This document shows positions 17,887-27,588 of a DNA stretch of 64,000 nucleotides, in pieces. This stretch comes from Magnetospirillum sp. UT-4. GTDB taxonomy: Bacteria > Pseudomonadota > Alphaproteobacteria > Rhodospirillales > Magnetospirillaceae. The notes beneath the pieces are model-generated. The model saw nothing but the letters and a program-made list of their open reading frames with translations. It was not told the origin of the DNA and made no database searches. The stretch covers positions 62,001 to 126,000 of the forward strand of contig NZ_CACVCG010000013.1 in NCBI RefSeq assembly GCF_902729435.1, in the 5' to 3' direction. How positions within the stretch are numbered: position 1 is the first letter of the stretch; the number at the start of each line of letters is the position of its first letter. The position numbers and the translations under genes are program-made.

Positions 17887-18848
17887 CGGTCGGCGGAATC
17901 GCCGTTGCGGACCACGCGGCGCACGGCACTGCCACGCCACGCGTCGTTCGGCGTCCGGAACATGGAAACCTCCATGTAGAAACCCAGCACCGGAAGCATG
18001 GTGCCAACCATCACCAGCCACCACGAAAACGCCCCGAGCAAGGGCGAGATGACCCGGATGACCGGCGTTTCGTGGGACAGCCATCGGCCGGTCGCGGCCC
18101 ACGCGATGGCGGCGACGACGGCGCTCAGCCAGAATACCAGGGATATCTTGGTGAAGAAGTGCAGCGGGCTGGCCTGAAGGCCGCGCAGGCCGACCAGGGC
18201 GATCAGGTCGAGAATGCCGCGATAGCGCAGTAGCGGATAGCGAGAGGCTCCGTGCCGCCGGTCGGCGTGCCGGACCTTGACTTCGGTGACCTTGAAACCC
18301 TGGATCTGGGCGATCGCCGGAATGAGACGGTGGAGATCCCCGGTCAGCTGCAGGGATTGGCAAACATCGCGGCGCATTGCCTTGATGCCGCAGTTGATAT
18401 CATGGAGGCGGGTCCCGAGCAGTTGCGTGACCAGCTTGTTGTAGACGCTGGAAACGAAGCGCTTGCGGCCGGTATCCTTGCGTTCGGACCGCCAGCCGTT
18501 GACCAGATCCACCTCACCCCGCAAGGGAGCGACCAGATCCGGGATATCCTCGGGGTGATCCTGCAGATCCGCATCCATCATGACGATGAAACAGCCGCGC
18601 GCCGCTTCGAAGCCCCGCATCAGGGCGGCCGATTTTCCGAAGTTGCGACGGTGCTGGATGTAGACGACCTGCCGATACTCGTCCACCAGCGATAGCGCCA
18701 CGGCAGCCGTCCCGTCCGTGCTTCCATCATCCACAATGATGAACTCGAATTCCTCTTCCAGCCCATCCATTGTCGCCTTGGTTCGCAGGAACAACTCGGC
18801 AAGACAATTTTCTTCGTTATAGGCGGGAATAATGACGCTGATCATCAC
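17883..18848 (-). CDS. GT2 family glycosyltransferase, ArnC/DPM1-like, with C-terminal membrane anchor
   Basis: A 321-residue protein. The GT-A domain has SVIIPAYNEE (4-13), VDDGST (39-44) and the metal-binding DAD at 92-94 (MMDADLQD). Two hydrophobic spans at about 235-255 and 268-290 anchor it. This layout is that of polyprenyl-phosphate sugar synthases (DPM1, ArnC, GtrB), which load a sugar onto undecaprenyl phosphate on the cytoplasmic face. It would supply donor for the GT-C-like membrane proteins at 4375, 8805 and 27589. The two-gene operon reads away from the plus-strand methyltransferase gene at 19042, leaving a 193-base divergent promoter region. Confidence 0.92.
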   Translation of the reverse strand: MMISVIIPAYNEENCLAELFLRTKATMDGLEEEFEFIIVDDGSTDGTAAVALSLVDEYRQVVYIQHRRNFGKSAALMRGFEAARGCFIVMMDADLQDHPEDIPDLVAPLRGEVDLVNGWRSERKDTGRKRFVSSVYNKLVTQLLGTRLHDINCGIKAMRRDVCQSLQLTGDLHRLIPAIAQIQGFKVTEVKVRHADRRHGASRYPLLRYRGILDLIALVGLRGLQASPLHFFTKISLVFWLSAVVAAIAWAATGRWLSHETPVIRVISPLLGAFSWWLVMVGTMLPVLGFYMEVSMFRTPNDAWRGSAVRRVVRNGDSADR

Positions 18849-19041
18849 AGTGGCGCTTTCACAAGGCTCGACCCTGATCGGGAACCTATGTTAGCTGGGA
18901 TGCACACCCTGAAAAAGCCCTTACCGACGTCGGCGGGACTGAGAAGAGGGCCCATTGCCGAACAGGCCGAAAGATTCGACATTTCGGCGGTCCTGGTCCA
19001 CTCTTGGCCGCCAGTCGTTTCCCCCTGCCATCGAGGTCAGC

Positions 19042-19986
19042 ATGCCGAGCGGATCCCAGCCGGCACCGATTCCTTGCCCCATCTGCGGCGCCGGCGACGT
19101 GAACGCCGTCGCCGCCCAGCCCGAGGATTACGAATACCGGGTGCGGACGGATCAGGCCTACGGCATCCTCGCCTGCCGGGCCTGCACGTCGGAATTCCTG
19201 GCGCCTCGTCCGGCCGAGGCCGTCCTGCCGTCGTTCTATCCCCGCGACTACCACGCCTATAACGAGGATCACGGCACCATCGTCGGCGCCCTGGTGGCCA
19301 TGCGCGGGCGCAAGCGGGCCGAGGAATTGGGCCGCTACGGACTGGGCGGACAGCCGACCCGCATTTTCGACGTGGGCACCGGAGATTGCCGGCATTTCGA
19401 GGACATGGCCCGCCACGGCGCCTTCGAGTTCGCCGGCGTCGAAATCAATCCGGACATGGTGAAATCGGCGCGCGAGAAAGGCTTCGCCGTCGAACCGGGA
19501 TCGCTGGAGGCGCTGGACATCACCCCCTACGAGGGGCGGTTCGATGTCGTCACCATGTATCACGTACTCGAACACGTGGTTTCGCCCGCGGAGGTTCTCG
19601 CCAGAGCGTTCAGCCTGTTGCGGCCCGGCGGGATGCTCTGCGGTCAGCTTCCCTGCGTCGATAGCTTTGACCGGGCGGTGTTCGGCCGGTACTGGGGGGG
19701 CTATCATTTTCCCCGGCACCTGCAGATGTTCTCCAGTCACGGGCTCGCCACCGCCCTGGAACGGGCGGGCTTCGGCAAGGTCCGGGTCGCATCGGCCCTG
19801 CATCTCCAGGCGGCCTTGTCGCTGCAGAACCTCCTGGTCGGCGGGCTGGGCTGGCGCCCCGGGATGACCTACGGAAAAACGCCGGCCTATCCGCTGCTGC
19901 TCCTGACTGCTGCACCCTTCTGTATGCTCGAGTTTGTTGTCGGCCGCGGTGGGATCATGAATTTCTGGGTGGAAAAGCCCGCCTAG
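19042..19986 (+). CDS. Zinc-ribbon plus class I methyltransferase, sugar C-methyltransferase-like
   Basis: A 314-residue protein starting at ATG 19042 with GAGG 6 bases upstream; an earlier in-frame ATG at 18955 has no such site. An N-terminal zinc ribbon has CPIC near residue 13 and CRAC about 35 residues later. The methyltransferase fold follows with IFDVGTGDCRHF, FAGVEIN, DVVTMYHVLEHVVSP and LLRPGGMLCG. A zinc ribbon ahead of this fold is seen in sugar C-methyltransferases of the methyltransf_13/23 type. FPRHLQMFSSHGL is also typical. The next gene (radical SAM) follows after 40 bases. Confidence 0.85.
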   Translation: MPSGSQPAPIPCPICGAGDVNAVAAQPEDYEYRVRTDQAYGILACRACTSEFLAPRPAEAVLPSFYPRDYHAYNEDHGTIVGALVAMRGRKRAEELGRYGLGGQPTRIFDVGTGDCRHFEDMARHGAFEFAGVEINPDMVKSAREKGFAVEPGSLEALDITPYEGRFDVVTMYHVLEHVVSPAEVLARAFSLLRPGGMLCGQLPCVDSFDRAVFGRYWGGYHFPRHLQMFSSHGLATALERAGFGKVRVASALHLQAALSLQNLLVGGLGWRPGMTYGKTPAYPLLLLTAAPFCMLEFVVGRGGIMNFWVEKPA

Positions 19987-20013
19987 AAACCCAATCTGCT
20001 TCGTGCAGCGATT

Positions 20014-20021
20014 AAGGGAGG
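20014..20021 (+). promoter_or_regulatory. Strong Shine-Dalgarno site deciding a TTG start
   Basis: AAGGGAGG ends 5 bases before TTG 20027. The upstream GTG at 20003 has no comparable site, so the radical SAM gene most likely starts at TTG 20027. Confidence 0.7.
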
Positions 20022-20026
20022 CCTTC

Positions 20027-21097
20027 TTGAAACTGGACGGCATCGTCAAGAGCGTTCATCAGCTCAACAAGATCCGCTACCGGCCGAAACTTCTGGCCGG
20101 CATTGCCAGGGGTTATTTCCGGACCCTGGTGCTGCGGAAGCCGACGCTGCGAATCTGCGAATTCTCGATCACCGCCGCATGCCAGTCCAAGTGCGAGTTC
20201 TGCTACGCCTCCAAGTTCGCGAAGAAGGGCCAGCAGCTCCTGAGTGTCGACGAGATCCGGAACACCTGGCGGCAGGCCAAGCGGATGGGGGCGTTCAGCA
20301 CGGTGCTTCTGGGCGGGGAACCCCTGTTGCGGCGCGACTTCATGGATATCATCGACGCGCTGGAGCCGAAGGACAACATCGTGACCTTCACCAGCAACGC
20401 GATCCTGCTCACCAGGGACATGCTGGTCGATCTGAAGCGCCGGGGCGTCTTCCTGGTCAATTTCAGCCTCAATTCCCTCGAGGCGGAGGCGAACGACGCC
20501 ATGCGCGGCTATGACGGGCACCGCGACAAGGTCTTCGAGGTGATTGAAACCTGCAAGTCCTTGGGGCTGGACGTGTTCCTCGGGGTGGCGACGAGCAAGA
20601 AGAACCTGCAGGACACCATCAGCATCGTGGATTTCGCACGCGAGAAGGGCCTGGGCGTCACCATCAACCTGATGACCCCCATGGGCCGGGCGGAATGCAT
20701 GGGCGACGAGTTGTTCGACGCCGAGTTCTGGGCGACGTTGCGCGATCTCTACAACCGCAATCCCGGACTGCGCAGCGATTACGACGTCAACCTGGACCTC
20801 AAGATCGGCTGTCCCGCCGGCTTCGAGAAGATCCACGTCGCCCCTTACGGCGACGTGACCGGCTGTTCCATGAACCCCGCGTCCTTCGGCAACGTCAGGG
20901 ATATGCCGCTGGAGCAGATCGTCGCCAAGATGCGCAGCTTCCACCACTTCGCCAAGCGGGCACCGAACTGCATCGTCGCGGTGGACAAGGAATACATCGG
21001 CGACTACAGCGAGTTCGCGGCCACTCAGGCCGCGAGCCCCTATGACATCGAACTCAACCCGAACTACCAGAAGGACAAGGTGCTGCGCGCCGGATAG
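20027..21097 (+). CDS. Radical SAM enzyme with SPASM-like C-terminal part
   Basis: A 356-residue enzyme. Cluster cysteines are C52, C56 and C59 in ITAACQSKCEFC, followed by VLLGGEPLLRRDFMDII, the GGEP motif typical of SPASM/Twitch radical SAM enzymes. A C-terminal set of cysteines (IGCPAG, TGCSMNP, APNCIV) could bind an auxiliary 4Fe-4S cluster. It has no B12-binding half, unlike the other radical SAM enzymes of the island. Family members mature peptides or act on sugars; the glycan setting favours a sugar or lipid substrate, as an inference. The following genes are convergent with a 9-base gap. Confidence 0.85.
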   Translation: MKLDGIVKSVHQLNKIRYRPKLLAGIARGYFRTLVLRKPTLRICEFSITAACQSKCEFCYASKFAKKGQQLLSVDEIRNTWRQAKRMGAFSTVLLGGEPLLRRDFMDIIDALEPKDNIVTFTSNAILLTRDMLVDLKRRGVFLVNFSLNSLEAEANDAMRGYDGHRDKVFEVIETCKSLGLDVFLGVATSKKNLQDTISIVDFAREKGLGVTINLMTPMGRAECMGDELFDAEFWATLRDLYNRNPGLRSDYDVNLDLKIGCPAGFEKIHVAPYGDVTGCSMNPASFGNVRDMPLEQIVAKMRSFHHFAKRAPNCIVAVDKEYIGDYSEFAATQAASPYDIELNPNYQKDKVLRAG

Positions 21098-21106
21098 CCG
21101 GGACCA

Positions 21107-22024
21107 TCACCCCAAGGCGGAGAGGATGCGGGCGACGTCAAGGCCGTGAGCGGCCAGTACCTCGTCGTGCGAGCCGTACATGTGCAGGAACCGGTCCTGC
21201 AGGCTGAAGGTGCGCAGGCGGCAGTTGGCGCCTTCCTCCCAGGCGATGGCCTTGACCTGCATGCCCAGGCCGCCGTTGCCGACGCATTCCTCGATCACCA
21301 CCACCTCGTCGAATGCGGCCAGGGTGTCGATGATGCCGGCGCGGTCCAGCGGCTTGACGGTGTGGCACGACTTCACGCACACGCCCTTGCCCTGCCGTTC
21401 CAGGGCATCCGCCACCTCCATCGCCATCTTCATGATCGACCCGTAGGACAGGATGCAGACATCGCCGCCGCTCCGGCGGATGGTGCGCAGCTTGCCGAAT
21501 ACCCAAGGCTCGGGGGCATCGGCGGTGAAGTCCGGCTCGCCGGCCTTGCCCAGGCGCAGGTAGACCGGCCCCTCCGACTGGGTCGCGCACCAGCGGGTGG
21601 CGGCCACCACCTCGGCCGGGTCGCACGGGGCAATGACCCGCAGGTTGGGCACCGTGCAGGCCAGCGCCACGTCCTCCTGGGCGTGGTGGGTGGCCCCCAG
21701 GGTCGAATAGGTCAGCCCGCCGCCGATGCCCACGCAGGTCACCGGCAGTCCCTGATAGCAGAGATCGTCGCGAATCATCTCGAACGGGCGGAACAGGGTG
21801 AAGGTGGCGATGGTGTAGGCGAAGGGGCGCAGGCCCCGCTGGGCCATGCCGGCGGCCATGCCGATCATGATCTGCTCGGCCACGCCGGTATTGACGAAGC
21901 GCTCGGGGAATTCCTCGCGGAAGCGGGCGATGGAGCCGGCCGGCGAAATGTCGGCGACGATGACGCACAGCCGCGGATCCTCGCGGCCGAGTTCGTAGAA
22001 GGTGTCGGCGAACCGGTTCCTCAT
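21107..22024 (-). CDS. Split transketolase, C-terminal subunit (pyrimidine-binding and C domains)
   Basis: A 305-residue protein covering the second half of a transketolase. Early VNTGVAEQIMIGMAAGMA holds the E of the pyrimidine (aminopyrimidine) binding site, then TLGATHHAQEDVAL. The C-terminal domain has ILSYGS and VVVIEECVGNGG. Its start overlaps the stop of the N-terminal subunit as ATGA. Split transketolases of this length occur in carbohydrate gene clusters and antibiotic pathways, where they move a two-carbon unit. Lying next to a nucleotide-sugar dehydratase suggests it extends or branches a sugar and does not serve central metabolism. Confidence 0.92.
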   Translation of the reverse strand: MRNRFADTFYELGREDPRLCVIVADISPAGSIARFREEFPERFVNTGVAEQIMIGMAAGMAQRGLRPFAYTIATFTLFRPFEMIRDDLCYQGLPVTCVGIGGGLTYSTLGATHHAQEDVALACTVPNLRVIAPCDPAEVVAATRWCATQSEGPVYLRLGKAGEPDFTADAPEPWVFGKLRTIRRSGGDVCILSYGSIMKMAMEVADALERQGKGVCVKSCHTVKPLDRAGIIDTLAAFDEVVVIEECVGNGGLGMQVKAIAWEEGANCRLRTFSLQDRFLHMYGSHDEVLAAHGLDVARILSALG

Positions 22025-22827
22025 GGTGCCGCCTCCAGTTCGCCGAGGGCCTGGGCGTATTCGGCGGGATTGGGCGAGCGGTAGTGCCAGATCGGCACGT
22101 TCTCCATGTAGGAGACGCCCTTGCCCTTGGTCGTCCGCGCCACCACCAGCAACGGCCGCCCGCCCTGGCGCTGCCGGACGGCGTCGTGGATGGCGGCGCC
22201 GTCATGACCGTCCACCTCGATCGCTTCCCAGCCGAAGGCGCGGGCCTTGTCGAGCAGGGGATAGAACGCCCGGTGGCCCTCGCTCATGCGCTCGAGCCCG
22301 GAGAAGTCGTTGTTGTCCATGACCGCGACCAGGTTGGGCAGGCCCAGATTGCCGGCCATCATCATCGCCTCCCAGGTCGATCCTTCCTGGAACTCGCCGT
22401 CCGACAGCACGCAGAAGATGGTCACGGCGCCGCGCTTGAGGCGCTCGGCATAGGCCTGGCCCACGGCGATGCCCAGGCCGTGGCCGAGCGAGCCGGTGGA
22501 GGCGGCGATGCCGGGCGTGCCGTAATCGGGATGCGCCCCGAGGCGGCCGGTCGCCGTGCAGTACTCGTCGAGGTCGCGGCGATCCAGCACGCCGCGTTCC
22601 TCGAGGATCACGTACTGGATCATGCAGCCGTGCCCTTTGGACATCAGGAAAACGTCGTCGCCCGACATCAGGCCGTTGTAGATGGCGTCGGTGATTTCGA
22701 CGCAGCTGAAGGCGGGCGCCACGTGCAGGGCCGAGACCTGCTGTGAGACCTCGAGGATGCGGCGGCGATACGCCCGGCAGCGCAGGCGCGCGGCGTCGGC
22801 GTCGAAGCGGTTGGGCCGGGACTCCAT
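22021..22827 (-). CDS. Split transketolase, N-terminal (ThDP-binding) subunit
   Basis: A 268-residue ThDP-binding half. SKGHGCM at 63-69 and [12 protein letters not shown] at 112-123 are transketolase signatures. The diphosphate/Mg motif runs from [13 protein letters not shown] at 142-154 to NN at 172-173. Six bases separate it from the upstream dehydratase gene and its stop overlaps the C-subunit start. With the partner it would make an alpha2beta2 enzyme that transfers a ketol unit. The operon order radical SAM, dehydratase, TK-N, TK-C argues for a joint pathway. Confidence 0.92.
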   Translation of the reverse strand: MESRPNRFDADAARLRCRAYRRRILEVSQQVSALHVAPAFSCVEITDAIYNGLMSGDDVFLMSKGHGCMIQYVILEERGVLDRRDLDEYCTATGRLGAHPDYGTPGIAASTGSLGHGLGIAVGQAYAERLKRGAVTIFCVLSDGEFQEGSTWEAMMMAGNLGLPNLVAVMDNNDFSGLERMSEGHRAFYPLLDKARAFGWEAIEVDGHDGAAIHDAVRQRQGGRPLLVVARTTKGKGVSYMENVPIWHYRSPNPAEYAQALGELEAAP

Positions 22828-22833
22828 CTCGCC

Positions 22834-23826
22834 TCAGCCCCTCAGCACGTAATCCGTCGGCCAGTCCTTGAGCTGGTCCCAGTACCGGCGGCCCCACGCG
22901 ACCATCTCCGCCAGGCCCTCGTCCCAGCCGATCTGCGCCTCCCAGCCGACGTCGCGCTTGATCGCCGACGAATCGAGCCAGTAGCGGGAGTCCTGGCCCA
23001 GGCGGTCGCCGGTGACCTCGCACAGCTGCTCGAACGGCATGCCCAGCGCGCCGGCGGTGCGCTCCACCACCTCGCGGATCGAGGTCGGCGCCGCCGAACC
23101 GGCGTTGTAGATGGTGCCCAGCGGTGCCTTTTCCGCCACCAGGTGGATGGCGCGGGCGAGATCGCGGGCATGGATGTAGGACTTTTCCGCCCGGCCGCCG
23201 CCGTGCAGCGGCAGCTTGGCCCCCTTCAGGCCGCACCACACCGCCTTGGGGATGACCCGGTGCAGCAGCTGGCCGGGGCAATAGGCGTTGGACGGGCGGA
23301 TGATGTTCATGGGGAACTTCAGGTACTTCGACACCGACACCAGGTACATGTCGAAGGCGACCTTCGAGGCGGCGTAGGGGCTGGACGGCTTGATCGGTTC
23401 GTCCTCGGTGACCGCGTGATCGACCGACCCGTACATCTCGGAGGTGCCGATCTGGATGAACCGCTCCAGCCAGTCGCGCTTCATCAATTCCTCGGAAAGG
23501 CGGGCCAGCGCCATGGAATTGGTCTCGAAGAAGCGCCAGGAATGCTTCCAGCTGACCGCCCCCTCGCCCTGGGCGGCGTAGTTGATGATGATTTCCGGCT
23601 TCTCGCGGTCCAGCAGCTCCAGCAGCAGGTCGAGTTCGTAGGTGACGTGGCGGGCGTGGTACTCGTAGCCCTCGATCCTGTCCACGTTCAGCGAGAACGG
23701 CTCGGGCCGGAGCGGATTGCGGCCGACGCCGATCACCTTCTTCGGGTTGGCGTGCTCAAGCAGGTAGAGGGCGGTATGGATGCCGAAGCTGCCGCCGCCG
23801 CCGAGAATGCAGTAGGTCTTGCTCAT
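22834..23826 (-). CDS. NAD-dependent sugar epimerase/dehydratase (extended SDR)
   Basis: A 330-residue extended SDR. The Rossmann start is [11 protein letters not shown] (7-17), the substrate-site motif is GTSEMYG (127-133) and the catalytic pair is Y151 and K155 in SPYAASK. GTSEMYG with the Thr-Ser-Glu triad is typical of 4,6-dehydratases acting on GDP-mannose or dTDP/CDP-glucose, so a 4-keto-6-deoxy sugar product is likely but not proven. A strong ribosome site (GGGGGGAAAG) precedes ATG 23826. It links the radical SAM gene upstream with the split transketolase downstream. Confidence 0.88.
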   Translation of the reverse strand: MSKTYCILGGGGSFGIHTALYLLEHANPKKVIGVGRNPLRPEPFSLNVDRIEGYEYHARHVTYELDLLLELLDREKPEIIINYAAQGEGAVSWKHSWRFFETNSMALARLSEELMKRDWLERFIQIGTSEMYGSVDHAVTEDEPIKPSSPYAASKVAFDMYLVSVSKYLKFPMNIIRPSNAYCPGQLLHRVIPKAVWCGLKGAKLPLHGGGRAEKSYIHARDLARAIHLVAEKAPLGTIYNAGSAAPTSIREVVERTAGALGMPFEQLCEVTGDRLGQDSRYWLDSSAIKRDVGWEAQIGWDEGLAEMVAWGRRYWDQLKDWPTDYVLRG

Positions 23827-23838
23827 GCTCTTTCCCCC

Positions 23839-25902
23839 CTACTTGACGGACGAATGGACGTTGGGCGAGGCGACGATGTCGGTGCCGGCGATGCGCGCCG
23901 ACCGGTACATCTGCGCCACATGCGCCCGGTTGAGGATACGGCCCAGCCCGATCAGGCTGGTGCCGAACTGGCGCAGGTAGCCTTCGATCAGCTCGCGCTG
24001 GCTGGGCGAATGGAACACCTCGATCTCGGTCGGCGCGTCGAACCTGCAGGCGAAGGGGTCCTGGACGAAGTTGCCGCGGGCGAGTGCCACGAAATCGAAG
24101 GTGTAGACGTCCCTTGCCTGGTATCCGGTATCCATCAGGGACTGCTTGCGGGTCTGGCTGAAGGTCTTGAGCTGGGCGAGATAGGCCTCGACCTCGGCGT
24201 TCCACACGCCGTGGGCCTCCAGCAGCGACCGGGCGGCGCCGAAGGCGACGTCGTGCAGCGCCGGCATGTTCTCGAACATGGCCAGCGCCCGGTACTTGTA
24301 GATCTCGTTGGTGCCGTACTCGCCCGACAGGTAGCGGTCGATCACCCCCGGCTGGGCGAGGAAGGCGGCCAGACCTTCGCCGCTGTCCCACAGGTTGCGG
24401 GCCTCTTCGACACGGTAGGCACGGTAAAGGTCGGGGATGACCCCCTGACCTTGGGTGGCGTATTCGTACAAGGCCCGGATGAAGTCCGCCCGCGACACGC
24501 CCATGCGGTCGATGAACTGGAACAGCTCGAAAAACAACCCGTTGTTGTTGAAGATTTCGATGGTCAGGCTGAGGTCCCGACAATCCATGTAATCGTCGTA
24601 TTCCATATGCGCCGTACTGACGCATATTTCCTCGATTTCAGCCACTGCCAGTTCTTCGTCCCACAACATGTACTTGCCGAAATTCATCGGCTTGACGCGA
24701 AACCGGGTCTTCAACTGATGCTGCTGGCGCGAAGCGCGGCTGGCCGCCTCGGTCCCGTTCAGCATCAGGAACTGGTAGGTGCGGACCAGCGTGAAGCCCT
24801 TGTCGATCACGTCGAACACCGAGCGGAAATGCGCCGCCTTGGAATCCCCGGGCAGGCACAGGATCACCTCGGAGAAGCTCACGGCGCCGTCGGTTTCGGC
24901 CGTGCGCGCCACCTCGCGGACGGCGTCGAGGGGAAGATTCTTGCGTTTGATGGTCTCCAGCACCGCCGGATCGGTGCTCTGCACCGCGGCTCCCGGAGGC
25001 AGCGCCCCGCGCAGGATGCGCGAGATGTCGAGCACCCGGTCCTTGTGGTTCTTGGCGGTGGCGATGGTGACGAATTTCGGCCAGCCGATGCGGTCCTGGA
25101 GCCCGGCCACGTACTCGGCGGTGGCGATGTCTTCCTCGAACATGCCGAAATTGAGGTCGGTGATGATGAAATCCGGGACCTTCACCCGGTCCGCGATGTA
25201 ATCCAGTTCGTACTGGATGCGCTCCCAGGGAAAGCGCCGGGTCTTGTTGAAATAGCGGCCACCCTCGTGACAGAACGTGCAGGAATAGGGGCAGCCGCGC
25301 GTGGTCTGCACCAGCGGGATCAGATGATCGTCGAAGAACTTGTCGCTGAAGCCATCGGCGAAGGTCGATGGAATGATCGACAGGTCGGCGATACGCGGCA
25401 GCATGGGGCCGGCGATCAGATCGCCATCGACCAGATAGCGGGTGTTGGGCAGGGCCACCCTGGCCCGCTTCAGCGCCTCGGCGTCGAAGTCGAAGCGTTC
25501 GAGGGTCCGGTAGATCTCGACGAAGGCCAATTCGCCTTCGCCCTCGACGCAGAAGTCAATCGCCGGATAGCGCGCGAGGAAGTCCTTCATCTCGTCCGGA
25601 TCGCCCGGGATGTTCACTCCGCCGAAGACCGTGACGGTCCCCAGCCGGTCCTTCAAACGCCGGGCGTATTCGTGCGAGAGCGCCATATTCCAGGCGAAGA
25701 TGGAGAATCCGGCGACGACGGGTTTCTCGGTTTCCAGCCACCGGCTGAAATCCGCCGGATAGCGGAAGATCCCGATCTCCACCGCATCGCCCAGTTCCTG
25801 CCTGGCATAGGCCGCGACCATGGCGGCACCGAGCGGGAAGGTGTTTGCCGACACCACCTGACCGGTATGGGTCAAATCGGCGAAACTGATTGTCCTGGCC
25901 AC
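23839..25902 (-). CDS. Large B12-binding radical SAM enzyme
   Basis: A 687-residue enzyme from GTG 25902, chosen for GGAGGGAG directly upstream; ATG 25938 (overlapping the purH stop) is an alternative. A cobalamin-like half with [15 protein letters not shown] and [14 protein letters not shown] comes first, then C204, C208, C211 in [17 protein letters not shown] near 370 is in the barrel. About 250 extra residues after the barrel, longer than usual, have no recognised domain. It leads the operon radical SAM, sugar dehydratase, split transketolase. It sits 35 bases after purH on the same strand and may share its transcript. Confidence 0.88.
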   Translation of the reverse strand: MARTISFADLTHTGQVVSANTFPLGAAMVAAYARQELGDAVEIGIFRYPADFSRWLETEKPVVAGFSIFAWNMALSHEYARRLKDRLGTVTVFGGVNIPGDPDEMKDFLARYPAIDFCVEGEGELAFVEIYRTLERFDFDAEALKRARVALPNTRYLVDGDLIAGPMLPRIADLSIIPSTFADGFSDKFFDDHLIPLVQTTRGCPYSCTFCHEGGRYFNKTRRFPWERIQYELDYIADRVKVPDFIITDLNFGMFEEDIATAEYVAGLQDRIGWPKFVTIATAKNHKDRVLDISRILRGALPPGAAVQSTDPAVLETIKRKNLPLDAVREVARTAETDGAVSFSEVILCLPGDSKAAHFRSVFDVIDKGFTLVRTYQFLMLNGTEAASRASRQQHQLKTRFRVKPMNFGKYMLWDEELAVAEIEEICVSTAHMEYDDYMDCRDLSLTIEIFNNNGLFFELFQFIDRMGVSRADFIRALYEYATQGQGVIPDLYRAYRVEEARNLWDSGEGLAAFLAQPGVIDRYLSGEYGTNEIYKYRALAMFENMPALHDVAFGAARSLLEAHGVWNAEVEAYLAQLKTFSQTRKQSLMDTGYQARDVYTFDFVALARGNFVQDPFACRFDAPTEIEVFHSPSQRELIEGYLRQFGTSLIGLGRILNRAHVAQMYRSARIAGTDIVASPNVHSSVK

Positions 25903-25937
25903 CCGCTCCCTCCGTTCCTCTGCCTCACCCACCACCA

Positions 25938-27518
25938 TCAATGCCGGAAGTGCCGCATTCCGGTGAACACCATGGCCAGGCCCTTCTCGTCGGCCGCGGC
26001 GATCACCTCGGCGTCGCGCATGGAGCCGCCGGGCTGGATCACCGCCGTGGCACCCGCGGCGGCGGCGGCCAGCAGGCCGTCGGCGAAGGGGAAGAAGGCG
26101 TCGGAGGCGACCACCGAGCCGATGGTGCCGGGCTGGGCCTGGCCGGCGGCATCGGCCGCCTCCTTGCTTTTCCAGGCGGCGATGCGGCTGGAATCGACGC
26201 GGCTCATCTGGCCGGCGCCGATGCCGACGGTGCAGCCGTCCTTGACGTAGATGATGGCGTTGGACTTGACGTGCTTGCAGACGCGGAAGGCGAACAGCAG
26301 GTCCTTCATCTCCTGCTCGCTCGGCGTCCGCTTGGTCACCACCTTCAGCTCGTTCAGCGCCACCCGGCCGTTGTCCTTGGTCTGGAACAGGTAGCCGCCG
26401 GCGACGGCGCGCAGCGTCATGCCGGCCTCGTTCGGATCAGCCATGCCGCCGGTCACCAGCAGGCGCAGGTTCTTCTTGGCGGCGAAGGCCGCCACCGCCG
26501 CCTCGTCGGCTGCGGGGGCGATCACCACCTCGGTGAACAGCTTGCAGATCTCTTCCGCGGTGGCGCCGTCGAGGGGGCGGTTGACGGCGACGATGCCGCC
26601 GAAGGCCGAAACCGGGTCGCAGGCCAGCGCCGCCTTGTAGGCCGAGACCACGTCGGCGCCGGTGGCGACGCCGCACGGATTGGCGTGCTTGATGATGGCC
26701 ACGGTCGGCGCCTCGAACTCCGAGGCCAGCTCGAAGGCGGCGTCGGTGTCGTTGAGGTTGTTGTACGACAGCTCCTTGCCCTGCAGCTGGCGGGCGGTGG
26801 CGATGCCCGGGCGCTGATGGCCGGTGACGTAGAAGGCGGCGGCCTGATGCGGGTTCTCGCCGTAGCGCAGGCCCTGGCGCAGCTCGCCGGACACCACCAC
26901 GCGGCGCGGGAAGGTCTCGCCCAGTTCCTTGGCGAACCACTGGCTGATGGCGGCGTCATAGGCACCGGTGCGGGCATAGGCGGTGGCGGCCAGATGCTTG
27001 CGCAGCGCCAGGGTGGTGGCGCCGGACTGGGCGCTCATCTCCTCCATCACGCGGCCGTAATCCTCGACGTCGACCACCACGGTGACGGCGTCGTGGTTCT
27101 TCGAGGCGGCGCGGATCATGGCCGGGCCGCCGATGTCGATGTTCTCGACGCAGGTGTCGTAATCGGCGCCCTTGGCCACCGTGGCCTCGAACGGATAAAG
27201 GTTGACCACCAGCAGATCGATGGGGGCGATGCCGTGCTCGGCCATGGCCTTCTCGTGCTCGGCATTGCCGCGGATGCCGAGCAGGCCGCCATGCACCTTG
27301 GGATGCAGGGTCTTGACCCGGCCGTCCAGCATCTCGGGGAAGCCGGTATGGTCGGCCACCTCGACCACCGGAACGCCGGCATCGCGCAGCGCCTTGCAGG
27401 TGCCGCCCGTGGACAGGATCTCGACGTTGCGTTCGGCCAGGAAGCGGGCGAACTCCACCAGTCCGGTCTTGTCCGAGACCGAGAACAGGGCGCGGCGGAT
27501 GGGGCGAAGGTCGGACAT
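25938..27518 (-). CDS. purH: Bifunctional AICAR transformylase / IMP cyclohydrolase
   Basis: A 526-residue protein of normal family length. It makes the last two steps of purine synthesis: AICAR formylation with 10-formyl-THF and closure to IMP. The IMPCH (MGS-like) domain starts with [15 protein letters not shown] and has [11 protein letters not shown] and [16 protein letters not shown]. The AICARFT part has [16 protein letters not shown] and the NPCG segment at about 255-330. ATG 27518 fits the family start; the longer open frame upstream is not coding. It lies among glycan genes: a PMT-like membrane protein upstream (70 bases) and a radical SAM gene downstream. Confidence 0.97.
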   Translation of the reverse strand: MSDLRPIRRALFSVSDKTGLVEFARFLAERNVEILSTGGTCKALRDAGVPVVEVADHTGFPEMLDGRVKTLHPKVHGGLLGIRGNAEHEKAMAEHGIAPIDLLVVNLYPFEATVAKGADYDTCVENIDIGGPAMIRAASKNHDAVTVVVDVEDYGRVMEEMSAQSGATTLALRKHLAATAYARTGAYDAAISQWFAKELGETFPRRVVVSGELRQGLRYGENPHQAAAFYVTGHQRPGIATARQLQGKELSYNNLNDTDAAFELASEFEAPTVAIIKHANPCGVATGADVVSAYKAALACDPVSAFGGIVAVNRPLDGATAEEICKLFTEVVIAPAADEAAVAAFAAKKNLRLLVTGGMADPNEAGMTLRAVAGGYLFQTKDNGRVALNELKVVTKRTPSEQEMKDLLFAFRVCKHVKSNAIIYVKDGCTVGIGAGQMSRVDSSRIAAWKSKEAADAAGQAQPGTIGSVVASDAFFPFADGLLAAAAAGATAVIQPGGSMRDAEVIAAADEKGLAMVFTGMRHFRH

Positions 27519-27588
27519 GGCGGACAGCTCCGGCGGGGTCGGGATGGGGCGGGTATAGCACAGAGAGCCAGGGACGGCAGCGTGCAAT

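Noticed and set aside
23143..26250. Plus-strand open frame of 1035 codons
   Set aside because: It lies antisense to the SDR and radical SAM genes, which have full motifs; its protein is low-complexity Gly/Arg/His-rich as expected from high-GC antisense reading.
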